The notes under the pieces: generated by a model
Seen by the model: the letters and a program-made list of their open reading frames with translations, nothing else
What the model was told of the DNA's origin: nothing
Database searches by the model: none
Virus record (IMG/VR): IMGVR_UViG_3300024520_000055
Location: 1-64,000 of that record
DNA from: a virus
Reading direction: 5' to 3' (one strand)
DNA length: 64,000 nucleotides
Part shown: positions 52,277-60,233 of the stretch, one piece after another
Numbering within the stretch: the stretch's first letter is position 1
Layout of the letters: each line of letters starts with the position of its first letter
Translations under genes and position numbers: made by a program

Positions 52277-53510
52277 AGTCGTCCCGCATCCGAGAGAGCC
52301 CGGAAAGCAGGGACCGCGACGCGTTCTTGAAGCTCGGGTTCGAGAACATCGCCTGCCCGACCTTTTCCATGTAGGTCTTGTACTCTTCCTCCTCGCCCGG
52401 TTCGGCGCGGAGCTTGCGAAAGAACACCTGCATCAAGTCTCGCATCCCTGCGTTGCTCAGGTCGTCCATCAGCCGCGCGAGGGAAGGGACGATTTTCTGT
52501 GGGTCCGGGTAGGACCTCATTTGCAAGGCCACAGCGTGTAGAAGTTCAGAGATGACCGTGTGGTTCCCCTGCTCCATGTGGTACACGACCTTCCGGTGCA
52601 CCTGGCTGCGGTCGTTTTCGTATTTGGCCAGAACCTCGGCGGGATCGATGGAGCCCGAGTCCTTTTGGAGGTCCTCGACAACCTTCTCGGCGACGCCCAT
52701 TCCCACCATTGACCCGAGAGTGGGTTCCAGGAGGGCCAGTTGTCTCCGCGAGAGGCCGCCAATGTTGTCCGTGTTCGCCTGCGCGATCAACGCCTTGAGA
52801 ACATCGTCCACATCGTCCCACACGGCAGGACACCCATACGGGCCCTCGTGGTTGTCTCGCATTTTGACGTCGTGGATCACGGAGGGGTTGGACCGCAGGT
52901 GCTTCAGCAACGGGGGAAACATCTTCTTCCGTTTGGTCGCGTATTTGATGTAGTCGTCTCCCGTCGGCTCGACCCAGAAGAAGCGCAGCCTGCGCCGCAC
53001 TGCGGGATCTCGGAACTTGGGGCTGGCATCGTATAGCCCCGAAGCCGGGTTCATGGTCAGCGCAACGCACCAGTTGTCCGGAAGGACGAACTGCATGAAC
53101 TTGCGCATCCGCGTATCCACGAGGCTGAAAATGTGCTTGAGGACACGGTCGTCACAACGACCAACGTCGTCCATGACCATGACGCCGGGCTCGGTGCTGT
53201 TCTGGATACTTTGGAGGAAGTCCGCGAGCACGGGGTGGAGTTGCGTCATCTCCTGATCGGGAATCATCGTTCCCCATTCGGCCCCTTCGGTGAAGTTGGC
53301 CATGGGAACAACCTCGGCCCGCCACTTGAGTTCTTCCTCAATGTAGCGAACGGTTTCTGTTGTCTTCCCCACTCCCGAGTCCCCGATGAACAGCGGCACC
53401 TTCTTCTGTGGGCCGCACCACGAGGTCTCACAGTGGAAACCTATCTGACCAACTGATATGATGGGGCACTGTAGACGGTCAACGAACTTGGCCTTGGGAT
53501 CTCTGGCCAT
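52254..53510 (-). CDS. MoxR/CbbQ-type AAA+ ATPase
   Basis: A 418-residue protein. Walker A is FIGDSGVGKT (41-50); Walker B is MVMDDVGR (Asp114, Asp115); sensor 1 is LTMNPASG (151-158); an arginine-finger-like RDPAVRRRL follows. This is the MoxR family, which works with vWA-domain partners, matching the vWA/metallopeptidase protein at 47563-49143 even though the genes are 3 kb apart. A role in assembly or remodelling of a metal-dependent or virion complex is plausible. Its ribosome-binding region GGAGCCTCC is a palindrome shared with the divergent terminase gene. Confidence 0.85.
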   Translation of the reverse strand: MARDPKAKFVDRLQCPIISVGQIGFHCETSWCGPQKKVPLFIGDSGVGKTTETVRYIEEELKWRAEVVPMANFTEGAEWGTMIPDQEMTQLHPVLADFLQSIQNSTEPGVMVMDDVGRCDDRVLKHIFSLVDTRMRKFMQFVLPDNWCVALTMNPASGLYDASPKFRDPAVRRRLRFFWVEPTGDDYIKYATKRKKMFPPLLKHLRSNPSVIHDVKMRDNHEGPYGCPAVWDDVDDVLKALIAQANTDNIGGLSRRQLALLEPTLGSMVGMGVAEKVVEDLQKDSGSIDPAEVLAKYENDRSQVHRKVVYHMEQGNHTVISELLHAVALQMRSYPDPQKIVPSLARLMDDLSNAGMRDLMQVFFRKLRAEPGEEEEYKTYMEKVGQAMFSNPSFKNASRSLLSGLSRMRDDFNANDHS

Positions 53511-53524
53511 GTTGGAGGCTCCTT

Positions 53525-55192
53525 TTGGGTGCTCCCAGTAAAAACCCGATCGAAGTTCGGCGCTCCGAGTTTACCGAGAAAGCCCTGCGCCTTGAAGGGC
53601 GCCCGTTCAGTTTTAAGGGGTACGAACTCTTCATCCCTATCTACGATTCCCACGCTGATGAAACTCATCTGATGACGGGGCGCCAAGTCGCGAAATCCAC
53701 AACGTGCGCCAACTTCAGTCTCGCCGAAACCGCGATCATTCCTTTCTTCAAGATCCTTTACACCTCACCGACCCGCGAGCAGACTCGCAAGTTCTCCACC
53801 ACCAGGGTGGGGAAGACCATGGCGCACTCTCCGGAGTATCGCAACCTGTACGTCCATCCTGAGCTGTCGCAAAACGTGCTCCAGAAAATCATGCGTAACG
53901 GATCGGAGTTGCACTTCACCTACGCCGCCGACGACCCCGACCGGGCCCGCGGAATCTCTGCCGACAGGCTCCTCGCAGACGAGACCCAGGATGTGCATTA
54001 CGACGCAGTCATCCCGGTCCTCCGTGAGTGTCTGTCCGCCTCGAAGTACGCTTACATCACCACTGCTGGGACTCCGAAGACCATGGAGAACTCAATGGAG
54101 TTCCTGTGGCGGAGGTCAACGCAGCACGAGTGGGGTCTGCGCTGCCCCGGGTGTTCGAAGATCAACTTCATTATCGATGAGAAGTCGATCGGCCTGAAAG
54201 GTCCTATCTGCAAATACTGTGGGCACCTGCTCGACGTGGTTCCGAACTACCACCCGCGCTTCGACAAGCGGAATGGCTTCTGGGTACCTGCCAACCCAGA
54301 CAAGGATAGACAGGGCTTCCATATCCCGCAGCCGGTGCTGTCTCTCCACGCCAACGACCCGAAAAAGTGGAGGATGCTCCTTTCCAAAATGCCCGACGGG
54401 GACGCGGGATACTCCCTTTCGCGGTTCAAGAACGAGGTCCTGGGCGTCTCCGACGCTTTGGGCAAGCGTATGATCACGCGCGATCATCTCATCTCACTGT
54501 GCGACGCCAATGAGACGTTCGCGTCACCTCCAAATAAGGGGTGGAACAAGGGAATCAGCAACATCGCCGCAGGGATCGACTGGGGAGGTGGTAGCGTTAT
54601 CAAGAAGGGCACCTTGTCCGACATGGACGTCGTCTCCCGTACGGTGCTGTGGATCTGGGGGATGTGGAAGGGGCGTGCGTACAAATGTCTCTTCTACAAA
54701 GTGTTCCCCGCGGACCACCCCATCCACGACATCGCGGAGATCATCCACTACCTGAAAGAGTTCAACGTTGAGATGGTTTATGGCGACGCGGGCGAAGGAC
54801 ACGTTGCCAACAGCATGATCCAGGAAGCCCTCGGACCGGGGCGTCTCTACCAATGCCAGTATGGTTTCCACAAGAAACCGCTCACCTGGAATGCACACGA
54901 TCGCTACCTGTTGGACCGCACCACCATCATCGACTGCTTCTTCCTCCAGCGCGTTCTAAAAAAGAGGGTGGTCTTCGCCAACAAACAGCAGATGACTGCG
55001 GCGTTTGATGACTTCCTCGCCGAGTATGAGGAGGTCACCATGGACGGAACGGGGCGCCGCGTGTGGCGGCATGCCCCGGCCGAGCCCGATGACGCGTTGC
55101 ATGCAGCTATCTTTGGCTGGCTCGCAATGATGAGCCTGACCACAGACTACAACGACATCGCCGCTTTCGACACGTCCCTGATTACGCAGTAA
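53525..55192 (+). CDS. terL: Terminase large subunit
   Basis: A 555-residue protein. The ATPase domain has a Walker A-like GRQVAKST (52-59) and Walker B RLLADETQD (Asp152, Glu153). A zinc knuckle CPGC...CKYC (206, 209, 228, 231) lies between domains. The nuclease domain starts AAGIDWGGG (Asp351), and DDALHA near the C-terminus fits the last metal ligand. It cuts and translocates DNA into the capsid. The start is TTG with GGAGG six bases ahead; no ATG is suitable. The first RNA module of array 2 begins four bases after its TAA. Confidence 0.88.
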   Translation: MGAPSKNPIEVRRSEFTEKALRLEGRPFSFKGYELFIPIYDSHADETHLMTGRQVAKSTTCANFSLAETAIIPFFKILYTSPTREQTRKFSTTRVGKTMAHSPEYRNLYVHPELSQNVLQKIMRNGSELHFTYAADDPDRARGISADRLLADETQDVHYDAVIPVLRECLSASKYAYITTAGTPKTMENSMEFLWRRSTQHEWGLRCPGCSKINFIIDEKSIGLKGPICKYCGHLLDVVPNYHPRFDKRNGFWVPANPDKDRQGFHIPQPVLSLHANDPKKWRMLLSKMPDGDAGYSLSRFKNEVLGVSDALGKRMITRDHLISLCDANETFASPPNKGWNKGISNIAAGIDWGGGSVIKKGTLSDMDVVSRTVLWIWGMWKGRAYKCLFYKVFPADHPIHDIAEIIHYLKEFNVEMVYGDAGEGHVANSMIQEALGPGRLYQCQYGFHKKPLTWNAHDRYLLDRTTIIDCFFLQRVLKKRVVFANKQQMTAAFDDFLAEYEEVTMDGTGRRVWRHAPAEPDDALHAAIFGWLAMMSLTTDYNDIAAFDTSLITQ

Positions 55193-55194
55193 AT

Positions 55195-55997
55195 CGCCTT
55201 CTCTTGGAGTCCCAGCGGAGTCGCGTGGACCTCCCGTCAGGGACGGTGGACGCGGCTCCGCTGGGATCTTGTCGCCTTCTCTTCGCGTCAGCCGGACTGA
55301 CGTCCCAACGGGCGCAGCCTCGTTGGGACAGATGGTCCGGGGGACCTTGTCGCCTTCTCTCAATGTCCACGACGTGCTCGGCGTGCCGTGAGCTCGTCGT
55401 AGGAATCTGTCGCCCTTTTCGAAGTGTGCGCCGTGGGCGTCGCTCTCGAGCGACGCACGCGTTTGCATCCTGGCCCTTTTCTTGGTGTGCCAGAAGAACC
55501 AGGTCCGGGTGCAGCCCGGAACCAGGTCTTCGGATACCTGTGCCCTTTTCTACGTGGTAGCAAGGCTGGCCGACCGTAGGGAGCTCTTCTTGCTGACACC
55601 TGTCGCCCTTTTCTACGGCGGCAGTCCGAGAGGAGCTCGAAGCCCTGCTTCCTTGGTACAAGGAAGAGGGGAAGCTGAGCTCCTCCAGGACGGCGGTCTG
55701 GCCCTTTTCTGGGCGCTCTGGATCGGGCCGCCACGAGCTGGTCGGGCGTTTCCGCCCAGCGTGGTGGCGGCCGGATACAGGGGTGCGGCCCTTTTCTACG
55801 AAGGCAAGGTCTCTCACTGTGTGAGACCTGGCGTTCTGGCCCCTTTCTTGAAGGCCTCGTCTCGTGAGCTCGTGGAACGAAGTGTAAGGAGCTGCGGGAG
55901 ACGGGGACATTCTGGAACCCCTTTCTGGGCGTGTAGAGCCTGAGCACAGTCGTTGCTTGCGTATCGCAAGCTGCCTCGGGTCAAGGCGCAAAAGGGC
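55195..55997 (+). ncRNA. Structured RNA unit 2A, large composite
   Basis: Three CGCCTTCTC modules, then six identical GCCCTTTTC and two near-copies, closed by a single AAAAGGGC (55990-55997) that is exactly complementary to all six. The 3' module is GCTTGCG-TAT-CGCAAGC, then GCCT/AGGC, then GC. Large hairpins occupy each interval, such as 9 bp at 55726-55734/55764-55772. Confidence 0.75.
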
Positions 55998-56000
55998 AAA

Positions 56001-56417
56001 CTTTTCTCGGTGGCGCGGAAACGAGTCGTGAGTCGAAGACGAAACGAATCGTCACCGGCACGAGGACCTTCTCTCAACGTCGCCAGGCGTCCCCTCCGTC
56101 CCAGGATGGGACAAGGAGGGGTCCAGTGGGGAGGTTGGACAATCACCTTCTCTTGGCGAACTCACGGCGGCGTTCGAGCGCGCCAGGGTACGCAGTACCC
56201 AGCGAGACGACGCCGGATCCGGCTTTCTTACTGCACACGACCGAAGCAGGGGCGACCCTGGCAGGGAGTGGGCTGTCAGAAAGACGGGTGTTGCCTGACG
56301 AGGTATGCCTTCTCTCAGGGGACGCATCCGCGACCAGGCTGTCGAAGACTAAGAACAACGATTCTGGCGATCCATGTGCGCGTAACGCGCACTACCACAA
56401 CAGTGGTACAGAAGGCG
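56001..56417 (+). ncRNA. Structured RNA unit 2B, composite
   Basis: Five 5' modules, closed by AGAAGGCG (56410-56417). This strand pairs with seven bases of its nearest module (56307) but with eight bases of the three CGCCTTCT modules at the start of unit 2A, so it could close the whole 1.2 kb. The 3' module is GTGCGCG-TAA-CGCGCAC, then TACCAC-AACA-GTGGTA, then C. Confidence 0.75.
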
Positions 56418-56431
56418 AAAGTATCTGGGTT

Positions 56432-56694
56432 AACCTTTTTCTCAGGGGAGGGAGCACGTGATCCGGATAAACCATACGCTCGAGGTCCTCCGGCGGAAGG
56501 GCGCCAGGTCGAGGTGACGGGATCGGAGCTCCCGGACCCCGCGGCACGTCGACCTGCCGAAACCAGCCCCACGCGGGCTGGGGCGCAACACGACGCTCGT
56601 ATCACGAGGCAGGTCGACGGTGCCCAGCGGCAATGTCCGCGTAACGCGGACGGCTCGCACGCATGCTGCAAATGCTTGCAAGCGCAAAAAGGTT
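56432..56694 (+). ncRNA. Structured RNA unit 2C
   Basis: P1 is AACCTTTTT (56432) with AAAAAGGTT (56686), nine pairs. CTCAGGGG follows the 5' strand. A perfect 11-bp stem GTCGACCTGCC (56548-56558/56608-56618) encloses a 7-bp CCAGCCC/GGGCTGG hairpin. The 3' module is GTCCGCG-TAA-CGCGGAC with an enlarged second hairpin (56653-56683), then GC. AAAC follows P1. Confidence 0.8.
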
Positions 56695-56716
56695 AAACTG
56701 TATTTATATCGGTCTG

Positions 56717-56835
56717 GCTCTTTCTCGGGGGACCTCCCCGTGGCCATCAAGCTGCTCGTCTTGATGGCCGCGCGGTTGTAGCTACCGCACCTCGTTGCGT
56801 GCGTAGCGCACGCTCGCAGTATTGCGACAAAGAGC
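56717..56835 (+). ncRNA. Structured RNA unit 2D, overlaps the Hfq-like stop codon
   Basis: P1 is GCTCTTT (56717) with AAAGAGC (56829). CTCGGGGG follows. A perfect 10-bp hairpin GGCCATCAAG/CTTGATGGCC lies at 56742-56769. The 3' module is GCGTGCG-TAG-CGCACGC, then TCGCA-GTAT-TGCGA, then C; TAAAC follows. The last P1 base lies in the stop codon of the convergent gene. Confidence 0.8.
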
Positions 56836-57026
56836 TAAACTGGGTCGATTGTACTAATGTCCTTGATGTAGATCAGAGTCCCGTCCAGCACGAGGCTGTA
56901 CTTATCGAACTCATCGATCTTTCCCGTGAGCACTGCGGGGTGTGGGCTGATGCGGCGCACCTCGATCCTGGTGCCGCTTTTCTCCCACGTTGCAAGTCTC
57001 TTCTGGTCAACTCGGGGTTTGGGCAT
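56835..57026 (-). CDS. Hfq/Sm-like RNA-binding protein
   Basis: A 63-residue protein, close to the Hfq core length. SGTRIEVRRI, then AVLTGKIDEFDKYSLVLDG (Sm1: LxGxIxxFDxYxVxL) and LIYIKDISTIDP (Sm2: compare YKHAISTIxP) follow the Sm fold in order. The KH pair of Hfq is KD here, so U-binding in the proximal pore may differ. Hfq-type hexamers bind small RNAs and A- or U-rich tracts. It is the last gene of the replication operon and directly abuts array 2, whose units carry U-rich and A-rich flanks. Its start overlaps the upstream gene by 20 bases. Confidence 0.7.
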   Translation of the reverse strand: MPKPRVDQKRLATWEKSGTRIEVRRISPHPAVLTGKIDEFDKYSLVLDGTLIYIKDISTIDPV

Positions 57027-57453
57027 TCGCAGCTGCCCCCAATTGAGAGACCCGGAAACCCTGCAAGTACTTGAGGTACATCGGGCGCAAGATTGCCGGG
57101 CCGACTGTGGTGTAGATAACATGTCTCTTTCGAACTTCCATCCAGTTGACGGCGAACTCCGCAACGGAGTAGCGAGCCTGTACTTCCCCCGGGGTCGTGG
57201 GGCTGGGCTCAAGGTGTGCCTGAATGGGCCATTCGAGACACAAACAAGAGGCATCCTCTTTTACCGGAATCCCGTAGATATTTCCGAGCTCCACCACCCG
57301 GTACATGTGAACAGGGAATGTTGCTTTCCCCCGCTCTAGTGCGTGAATGTGTTGTTCAAGAAGTTTCTGTCGGTTTTTCACGTCCAGGAGTTCTCGGGTG
57401 TCGTCGATGAGCAGATCCCTCGGGGAATCTACCAAGTAACCAGATTGGTTCAT
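57007..57453 (-). CDS. Hypothetical protein between polymerase and Hfq-like genes
   Basis: A 148-residue protein; its ATG overlaps the polymerase stop. The N-terminal 45 residues are helical and charged; the remainder is beta-rich with several Tyr and Trp. No family is recognised. Coupling to the polymerase and to the Hfq-like gene puts it in the replication operon. Confidence 0.65.
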   Translation of the reverse strand: MNQSGYLVDSPRDLLIDDTRELLDVKNRQKLLEQHIHALERGKATFPVHMYRVVELGNIYGIPVKEDASCLCLEWPIQAHLEPSPTTPGEVQARYSVAEFAVNWMEVRKRHVIYTTVGPAILRPMYLKYLQGFRVSQLGAAANAQTPS

Positions 57454-60188
57454 GCCGCCTCCTTCATCTTGTCGAGTTCCCCGTAGCTGGGCCCCACTTC
57501 CAGTTCGTAGTCAAACGGGACCGGCAACCAGGGGTAGCGCTCTGCTACGCGCTCCTTCGCCCACTTCCGGAAGAACGGGTGCAACTGGGACACGGCTTCG
57601 GCCTCGATCTCGCCGAAGACAGAGTCGTGTACAGTTCCCAGTACCTGGCCCCCGAGCTTGGGAAGCTCACGGTGGATCTCAAGGAGCTGTCCGAATGTGA
57701 TGTCGGACGAGGTGGACTGAATCTTGAAGTTGGAGGCCTCCCTGAAGCACTTCCGCATGTGGTTACGATCCTGTTGTGCCAAACGGAAGTGTCGCCTGCG
57801 ACCAAAGAACGTTTCGACCCACCCTTGCCTAATGACTTCACCCTCGGTCAGGGAAATGTACTCGGGCAACGACGGGAGAACGCCGAAGATCGCATCGACG
57901 ATCTCCTGTGCCTCTTCGACATCGATCTTCAGAATCGCTGCCATTGTGTGCACAGAACCGCCGTAGAGCGTCCCGAAGACAACGCGCTTCACCTTGTCTC
58001 GCAGCTTGTCGTACTTCTCTGGGCGCTTTCCTCCGGGCTCGACGGTTTCGTAGGAAACCTTGGCCACGAGACTCGTGATGTAGGAGTGAACATCGAGGCC
58101 CTCGTGGATGGCCTTGATCAGATCCTCGTCATGGGTGTAGGCACAGAACACTCGGATCTCGGCGCCCGAGTAGTCCATGTTGAAGAACACGCGTGAAGGG
58201 CTCGACGGAATCAGGAGCTTCTTCAGGTTGTACCCAGCGTGGATGAGGTTTCCGTCCTTTTTCACGCGCCCGATGAACTTGGCCCAGTTCTGCATGTTCG
58301 GAGAGGAGGAAGAAAGCCTTCCTGTCTCTGTCCCGTTCAGGTGGTAGGAGCCGTGCAGGAAACCGTTCATGTCCACCAGGGCACGGATGGACTTCAAGAA
58401 GCCTGTGCGCCCCTTGTGGATGGACTTGTAGCGTTCCAAGGCGACCATGAACTGGTGCCCCGCGGTGTTCTCGGGGACCTCCGCGATGTAGCGTTTGATG
58501 ATCTCCTTGTCGACCTTCAGTTGCCCCGTGTCCGTGTAACCCAAGGGTGGGAGCGCCAGGTTGGTGAGCACAACCGCCTGCAAGTCCTTCTTGGCATTGG
58601 GATTGAATTCCCGCCCGGCAAGCGCGTACATCGAGTGCAACAGGCCTCCCAGTTCGGAGTCCATGTCGCGTTCCATTATGGACATGTAGTCAAGATCGAC
58701 CTTCACGCCCCGGTGTTGGATGTCAGCGATGGCCCGCGCCCCTGGCAGGTAGTGTCTGCGCATAATGGGGTAGAGCTTGGGAGACTCTCGATTCATCAAC
58801 GTGTTTTGCTTCACGAAGATCTGCCAGGTAATGTCCGCGTCCAGTCCTGCGTAACAACACAACAGGTCCACGTCGACGTCCTCAAACGTCACTGTGCCTG
58901 CTTTCATCTCCTTGCGAAGCTGGCGCTTCTTCACAGCGTCCGAAGCGTCCTTCTTCTTTTTCCCCTTTTTCTTTCCGTCTTCTTTGCTCTCCGCGGCGAG
59001 GCGAACACCGCGCATCTGGGACAGAGATGAAAGCTCATCGTCGAGCACGGCCACGCGCGCCGCGTTCTTGGCCATTGCTGCCTCGATGAGTTGGTCCCAG
59101 AGCTTATCCTCATACCCCGAATACTGTGGACAGTACGTCGGGGTCAGGGTCTTCAGTCCATAGTGGCCCTTTTTGTCCTCGTCGAGCAGGTGCTCTCCCA
59201 TCAAGGTGTCCCACGCGATGTTGCGCACAGGACAGCCCACCGCGAGTTCGAGGCCCGCGAGGTCAAATGGCAAGTTGTGCCCCATCTTGGGCTTGGCGCA
59301 CTCCAACACCCGTCGAACGTGCTTCCACGCTCGCTGCTTGTTGTAGGGTGTCTTCTTGTGGTCGAGCATGATGGTTGTCGCTTTGCCCTTGTCCCAGCCA
59401 AAGGCAATCGCGATCACCTTGAACGCGGGCGACCAGGTCTCCAAAGAGTTGGTCTCAATATCGAAGACAATGGGCCACGTCTCGGGCTTCTGTTTGGCTT
59501 TCCCCGTGTAGGCGATGATCTCGTCACAGACGTGCTTGACTTCCTTGAGCGTTTTGGGAACAGGGTAGTCCTTGGTCAGTTTCTCGATCGAGGGAAGCTC
59601 GATACTGTGTCCGCGCCGGGCCTTTCCTGCAAAACGTCCGAGCGTGTAAATGTCCTGCCGGAATACACGGAACAATCCTGGATTGGAGTGCACCTGGTAG
59701 GGCTCGAAAGTGGGGACCACCAGACAACGGTGTCCCCCAACTTCCACCTCAACCGGCTTTCCTCGTACGTCGGAAAACTTTTGCACCTTGATGCCGAGCA
59801 TCTTGGTTGCCGTCACCCCCAGAGCCAAGATGGTCTTGGGGCGCCACTTCTCGACGCGGCGTAACAGGTGCGCCTTGCACTGGCCGTCTGTCCCCTTTGG
59901 GATGCGTCCTACGAAACCACAGGGGATCGCGTATTCCATCCTCCAGTTGAGGCCCTCCATCTCTTTCTGGTGGTCCCGCGCGTCCTTCAGGAGCGTCTCC
60001 ACCAAGTGCTCGGCACTCGAGTAGAACGCATAGTCCTTCCCAATGGACGCCGTATCTGGGCTGGAGAAAAGAACGAGCAACGGCACCCCCTCGGGGGGCA
60101 CCTTCATGAGTTCCGGGAAGTTTCTCCCGCTTAGGGAAGGGGCATGTTCAAGGGCGCACCCTCCGCACGTCTCGTTCTTCGGAAACAT
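57450..60188 (-). CDS. Family A DNA polymerase with N-terminal glycosylase-like domain
   Basis: A 912-residue protein. Residues 1-190 look like a family 4 uracil-DNA glycosylase fold: Cys8, Cys11, Cys90 and Cys104 match its Fe-S ligands and WRPKTILALGVTATKML its core, but the usual GExPG active-site loop is missing. The 3'-5' exonuclease follows with FDIETNS (Asp243, Glu245), GHNLPFD and YAGLDAD, interrupted by a Lys-rich insertion (about 405-425). The polymerase part has motif A MDYSGAEIRVF, motif B RDKVKRVVFGTLYGGS and motif C GTVHDSVFGE. It is the replicative polymerase. GAGGTGG lies ahead of the ATG. Confidence 0.9.
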   Translation of the reverse strand: MFPKNETCGGCALEHAPSLSGRNFPELMKVPPEGVPLLVLFSSPDTASIGKDYAFYSSAEHLVETLLKDARDHQKEMEGLNWRMEYAIPCGFVGRIPKGTDGQCKAHLLRRVEKWRPKTILALGVTATKMLGIKVQKFSDVRGKPVEVEVGGHRCLVVPTFEPYQVHSNPGLFRVFRQDIYTLGRFAGKARRGHSIELPSIEKLTKDYPVPKTLKEVKHVCDEIIAYTGKAKQKPETWPIVFDIETNSLETWSPAFKVIAIAFGWDKGKATTIMLDHKKTPYNKQRAWKHVRRVLECAKPKMGHNLPFDLAGLELAVGCPVRNIAWDTLMGEHLLDEDKKGHYGLKTLTPTYCPQYSGYEDKLWDQLIEAAMAKNAARVAVLDDELSSLSQMRGVRLAAESKEDGKKKGKKKKDASDAVKKRQLRKEMKAGTVTFEDVDVDLLCCYAGLDADITWQIFVKQNTLMNRESPKLYPIMRRHYLPGARAIADIQHRGVKVDLDYMSIMERDMDSELGGLLHSMYALAGREFNPNAKKDLQAVVLTNLALPPLGYTDTGQLKVDKEIIKRYIAEVPENTAGHQFMVALERYKSIHKGRTGFLKSIRALVDMNGFLHGSYHLNGTETGRLSSSSPNMQNWAKFIGRVKKDGNLIHAGYNLKKLLIPSSPSRVFFNMDYSGAEIRVFCAYTHDEDLIKAIHEGLDVHSYITSLVAKVSYETVEPGGKRPEKYDKLRDKVKRVVFGTLYGGSVHTMAAILKIDVEEAQEIVDAIFGVLPSLPEYISLTEGEVIRQGWVETFFGRRRHFRLAQQDRNHMRKCFREASNFKIQSTSSDITFGQLLEIHRELPKLGGQVLGTVHDSVFGEIEAEAVSQLHPFFRKWAKERVAERYPWLPVPFDYELEVGPSYGELDKMKEAA

Positions 60189-60233
60189 AAACCACCTCGT
60201 TGCCGATATTGAACATGTAGGGCATCGGCGTCC

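Larger units (their letters stand above)
55193..56840 (+). repeat. RNA array 2: 18 five-prime and 4 three-prime modules
   Basis: A 1.6-kb region without convincing coding potential. The 5' modules start near 55196, 55274, 55352, 55412, 55473, 55542, 55605, 55701, 55788, 55839, 55917, 56001, 56066, 56144, 56221, 56307, 56432 and 56717, spaced about 50-100 bases except for the last two (125 and 285). Six of them are identical (GCCCTTTTC, 55412 to 55788). The 3' modules lie at 55955, 56376, 56635 and 56797. Between modules are long hairpins, for example 11 bp at 55210-55220/55256-55266. A C-UUCG-G tetraloop at about 55528 is canonical only on the plus strand. It begins right after the terminase stop and ends within the stop codon of the Hfq-like gene. 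Confidence 0.85.

Noticed and set aside
55182-55991. Minus-strand frame of 269 codons across array 2
   Set aside because: Arg/Lys-rich low-complexity sequence with EKG repeats created by the GCCCTTTTC modules; no start with a ribosome-binding site and no domain.
50161-56840. CRISPR array
   Set aside because: The repeated part is only 8-10 bases, spacing varies from about 40 to 285 bases, and the intervals are internally self-complementary rather than unique spacers. No cas genes apart from a generic RecB/Cas4-type nuclease.
56835-57254. 139-residue version of the Hfq-like protein
   Set aside because: The extra N-terminal residues are Arg/Ser/Pro-rich and coincide with the coding frame of the upstream gene; only the last 63 residues look like a protein domain.
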